In this document: positions 8,117 to 11,113 of the stretch, piece after piece
Layout of the letters: each line of letters starts with the position of its first letter
Position numbering within the stretch: the stretch's first letter is position 1
Assembly: GCA_014904845.1 (NCBI GenBank)
Contig: MU119888.1
Coordinates: 3,287 to 14,399, forward strand
Origin: Acephala macrosclerotiorum
Taxonomy: Eukaryota; Ascomycota; Leotiomycetes; Helotiales; Mollisiaceae
Reading direction: 5' to 3'
Length of the DNA: 11,113 nucleotides
Program-made: the position numbers and the translations under genes
Notes under the pieces: model-generated
The model's database searches: none
What the model was told of the DNA's origin: nothing
What the model saw: the letters and a program-made list of their open reading frames with translations, nothing else

Positions 8117-9130
8117 TTATTGTAAATTGTTTCGATATTAAAAAAATTACGATTTATTTTTAAATAATTAATATTTTTATTTATCGAAAACCAATTATAA
8201 AAATCTAAAAAAAAAAATATTTAATAAAATAATATTCAATTATAAAAAAATAATAATATTTAATTAAAAAATTTTTTTTAAAATTCATAAAAATATCAAT
8301 TTATTTATTCGCATTAAAACAATTCAATATACGATATAATAAAAAAAAAACTTTTATTATTTCAAAATTTTATTTCTAATTATAATAAAAATATTTTAAA
8401 AATAATTCGATCGCAAAATACTCGAAAAAAACGATAATTTTTATCGAAATTTATAATTTCTAATTATAAAAAAAATCGTTAAAATTTATTAATTAATTAA
8501 TACAAATATAAAAATAAATTCGATTATTTTAAAAAATATTAATATATTTTCTTTTGTAAATAAATTTTCTAAAAAATTTATTGAATATTTTTACGTTTTT
8601 TTAATAAATTTCTTTTTTAAATACAATTAATTTATATTAAACGTTCAAAATAAAAATATAATTACTTTTATAACTTTATTAAAATTTTTACGAATAATAA
8701 TATTGTTTCAAAAAATAATTAATTTTATAATTCAATTTATTCGAATTATTATAACAATTTTAAAAAACATATTTCTCAAAATTGTAATATTATTTTTAAA
8801 TAATATAAAAATCAAAAAATTTTATACAAATTATAATAACGAATTAATACTTTTAAAAATTCGTTAATTTATTTTTAAATACATTTAAAATTTAAATAAA
8901 ATATTAAATCGAATTAAAAAAATTTAAATTTATATAAAATTTAAATTACAATTTTATTAAAACGAAATAATTATTATTAATTTTATTTACAATTCTAAAA
9001 AACGTTTTTTTAAAAATATAAATTTAATATTTTAATATTATTATCGAATTATTATATTAATTAATTAAAAAAAATGAATTTTTCGAATAAAAAAAAAATA
9101 AAAAATCATTATAATATTTTTATAAAATAA
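8117..9130 (+). pseudogene. pol: Reverse transcriptase, copy 2 (inactivated)
   Basis: This is the same domain as in copy 1, in the frame with codon starts such as 8658 and 8799. The FxDD motif reads FLNN with AAT AAT at 8799-8804, so both catalytic Asp codons are lost here as well. Some positions keep the older state where copy 1 is changed: ACT against ATT near 8673, giving Thr where copy 1 has Ile. Other Arg codons that survive in copy 1 are Gln or stop here, for example at the 'IRRF' segment. About 89 bases of the segment after the palm are deleted near 9018. Loss of one A in the run ending about 9098 brings the frame back. Confidence 0.88.
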
Positions 9131-9530
9131 ATTTACAATAATTTTAATACTTTATAAAATTTATTACGATTTTATTAATAAATAAAAAATAATTATTTTA
9201 AATATCGATATTAATTAATAAAAATATAAAAAAATATTCGATTAATATAACGATAAAAAATAAAAACGAATAATTTAATACGAATTAAAACTTTAAAATA
9301 TTATTAAATGAAATTATAATATAACAAAAAAAAAATATTAAAAATTTTTAAAATATTTTCGCAAATTACGATTTTAATTATATAATATTTATTTTATTTT
9401 TAAAACGAATATCAATATATTTATCGTTTAATTAAATCGAATAATAATAAATTTTTTTAATATTTTAATTATTTATTAATTCGTTTAAATACAATTATTC
9501 GATTTCGAAATTAAATATATTAAAAAAAAT
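9131..9530 (+). pseudogene. pol: RNase H, copy 2 (C-terminal end deleted)
   Basis: This matches the copy 1 RNase H domain. The first catalytic Asp survives (GAT 9207-9209). The C-terminal end, with the 'DGLSRRPR' motif, falls in the roughly 73-base deletion whose junction is in the A run at 9522-9529. Many more Trp, Gln and Arg codons are stops than in copy 1. Confidence 0.82.
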
Positions 9531-11113
9531 ATTAATAAATTTATTACAATCGAATTTAATTAAATTAAAATAATTTTAATTTCAATTAAAAAACGCAAAA
9601 TTAATCGAAAAATTAAAAATAAACTATTTATAATTAAAAATAAATACGTAAAACGAAAATATTTATTTAAATTATTAAATTAAATTTGAAAGAATTTTTT
9701 TAAACTCGATATTTTTAATTTTCAATTTTCGATATTAATTGTATTTTTCGTATATATCGTATTAATCGCTTTTTTTAAAACCAATAAACTATTAAACAAT
9801 AATAATTATAATAATATTTTTTTTTTTTTAATAATAATAATTATTCGAATTATTTTCAAAATATTATTTAATATTTAACAATTTTAAAACGATTAAAATA
9901 ATTTTCAAAAATAAAATTTCACAAATTAATTCGAAAATCTATTAATTATAATATTCGAAATAAAATACTATAAAAAAATATTATTAAATTTTACTTATTT
10001 CGATTTATTTTAAACAATTTAAAACAATATATAATAATTATAATTGAATTATATAATAAATTCGAATATATTAAAAAAAAAAATTATTTATTATCGAATA
10101 ATTAATTAATATTACTAAGAAAAATACTATAAAAACATTTGAAATTTTATAGTAAATTATAGTAATTATTAATATAAAAACAAAAAAAAATACGAGAAAA
10201 TTTTATATTTTTAAAAAATAATTTTATTATTTTATTATATTAAAATAAATATAATTAAACTTTTGTAATATAAAATATTCGATAATTTAATTGTAATACG
10301 AAATAATTTTTTCAATTAAATTGAAATTAAATTAATAAAAAATTCGATTTTCAAAAAAAATTATTAAATTTATTTATAATAATATTATTTGTAAATACGA
10401 TATTTTTAATTACATAAAATTGAACGAAGAACTCGAATTCAAAGAAATTATTATTAAAAAATTAAATAAATTCGAAATCAAACGAATTATTATTTTCGTA
10501 TATAATTTGAAAACAAATAAAATAATTAAATAAAAATATCAATTTATTATTATTGTATTAATTATTTTAATAAAAAAAAATAAAAAAAATTAATTAAAAT
10601 ATTTATTAATTATTTTTTTTACGAATCGAACGATTATTTATAAATTAATTAAATATATATTATTTTATATAATTTATAATAAAAAAATTGTTTTATTTAT
10701 TAAAACTCGATTTTTTACTTAAAAAACTTTTAATTAAAACGAAATATATAATCGAATAAAATTTTTTAAATTGAGAATTAAATAAATTAAAATATAAAAC
10801 AAAAATATAAAAAAATCGAAATTAAAAAAAAAATATAATTATAAATAAAATCAAATATATTTCGATATTTATTATTAAATACGAAAAAAATTAATTTAAA
10901 AAAAAAATTTTATTTTAATATATAATATTAAATTTATTAATTAAAACATATTTAAAAATATTAAATTATTATATAAATAATTAAATTTATATCGAATTTA
11001 TTAAATAAATTAATTAAAAAAAAATTATTTATTCGAAAAAATAAATAAAATAATAATTCGAAAATTATATATTAAAAATCGTTTAAAAAAATTCGTTAAA
11101 AAAAATAAATATT
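9531..11113 (+). pseudogene. pol: Spacer and integrase, copy 2 (inactivated, runs off the window)
   Basis: The spacer, HHCC zinc-finger region, core and C-terminal part follow the copy 1 order. The three catalytic codons are AAT at 10248-10250, AAC at 10423-10425 and AAA at 10528-10530, meaning Asp, Asp and Glu are all lost, as in copy 1. An extra A in the run at 10353-10360 (eight against seven in copy 1) shifts the frame between the first two sites. The T run at 10613-10620 has eight T's and keeps the C-terminal part in frame ('FFTNRTIIY'), whereas copy 1 has nine and shifts. The window ends inside the C-terminal part, at the place equivalent to copy 1 3690. Confidence 0.88.

Larger units (their letters stand above)
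8117..11113 (+). mobile_element. Ty3/Gypsy-type LTR retrotransposon, copy 2 (5'-truncated, decayed, cut by window end)
   Basis: This is a direct repeat of copy 1 positions 536-3690. In two hand-aligned pieces, 1075-1140 against 8658-8723 and 2701-2760 against 10124-10183, there are 5 differences in 66 and 9 in 60, all transitions. Copy 1 holds the G or C at 12 of these 14, so copy 2 is the more decayed. It lacks about 89 bases (copy 1 1438-1526) at 9018-9022 and about 73 bases (copy 1 about 2037-2109) at 9530. Both breaks lie in short A/T matches. It also carries single-base run changes, including one extra A at 10353-10360. The 5' break at 8117 falls inside pol, so this is a truncated or interrupted insertion. 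Confidence 0.93.

Noticed and set aside
1..11113. Origin from a mitochondrion, apicomplexan or other naturally AT-rich genome
   Set aside because: The transition-only differences between two copies and stops at conserved Trp/Gln/Arg sites show mutational decay of a nuclear retrotransposon, not a native AT-rich code. Natural low GC as an added factor cannot be excluded.

Overview
The window is nuclear DNA of a eukaryote, most probably a filamentous ascomycete fungus, in a gene-poor and extremely AT-rich block of the kind left by repeat-induced point mutation (RIP). The evidence is direct. Two diverged copies of one Ty3/Gypsy-type LTR retrotransposon lie in the same orientation. They differ almost only by C/T and G/A transitions, and their reading frames carry stop codons at the expected Trp, Gln and Arg positions. 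Assignment to a fungus is inference from this mutation pattern and from family-level resemblance of the pol protein.

Layout. Positions 1-3803 hold copy 1: an unresolved upstream part (1-535), a spacer and reverse transcriptase (536-1640), RNase H (1641-2105), then integrase with HHCC zinc finger, catalytic core and GPY/F-type C-terminal module (2106-3803, ending at a natural-looking TAA). Two single-base homopolymer changes, near 2094-2105 and 3189-3197, split this pol into three frames. Positions 8117-11113 hold copy 2. It matches copy 1 from about 536 to 3690, lacks the 5' part, has two internal deletions, is more heavily mutated, and runs off the end of the window. No LTR, primer-binding site or target-site duplication can be proved.

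The 4.3 kb between the copies (3804-8116) is different. Positions 3950 to about 7100 are mostly T-rich on the plus strand, as expected if decayed elements there lie on the minus strand. A long, stop-broken minus-strand reading frame (about 6440-5290) with a probable former Pro/Thr/Ser-rich linker fits this, but I could not assign it to a family. Positions 7116 to about 8116 are richer in G and C, carry two short open frames on the plus strand (7116-7439 and 7554-7700), and may be a fragment of less-mutated, lower-copy DNA.

Nothing here can encode a working system. The catalytic acidic codons of reverse transcriptase and integrase, and at least two of RNase H, have been converted (Asp to Asn, Glu to Lys). 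I see no tRNA, rRNA, CRISPR array or intact gene. The main interest is the record of decay: two independently mutated copies of the same element, with CpG as the surviving context for C, and a less-mutated island beside copy 2.
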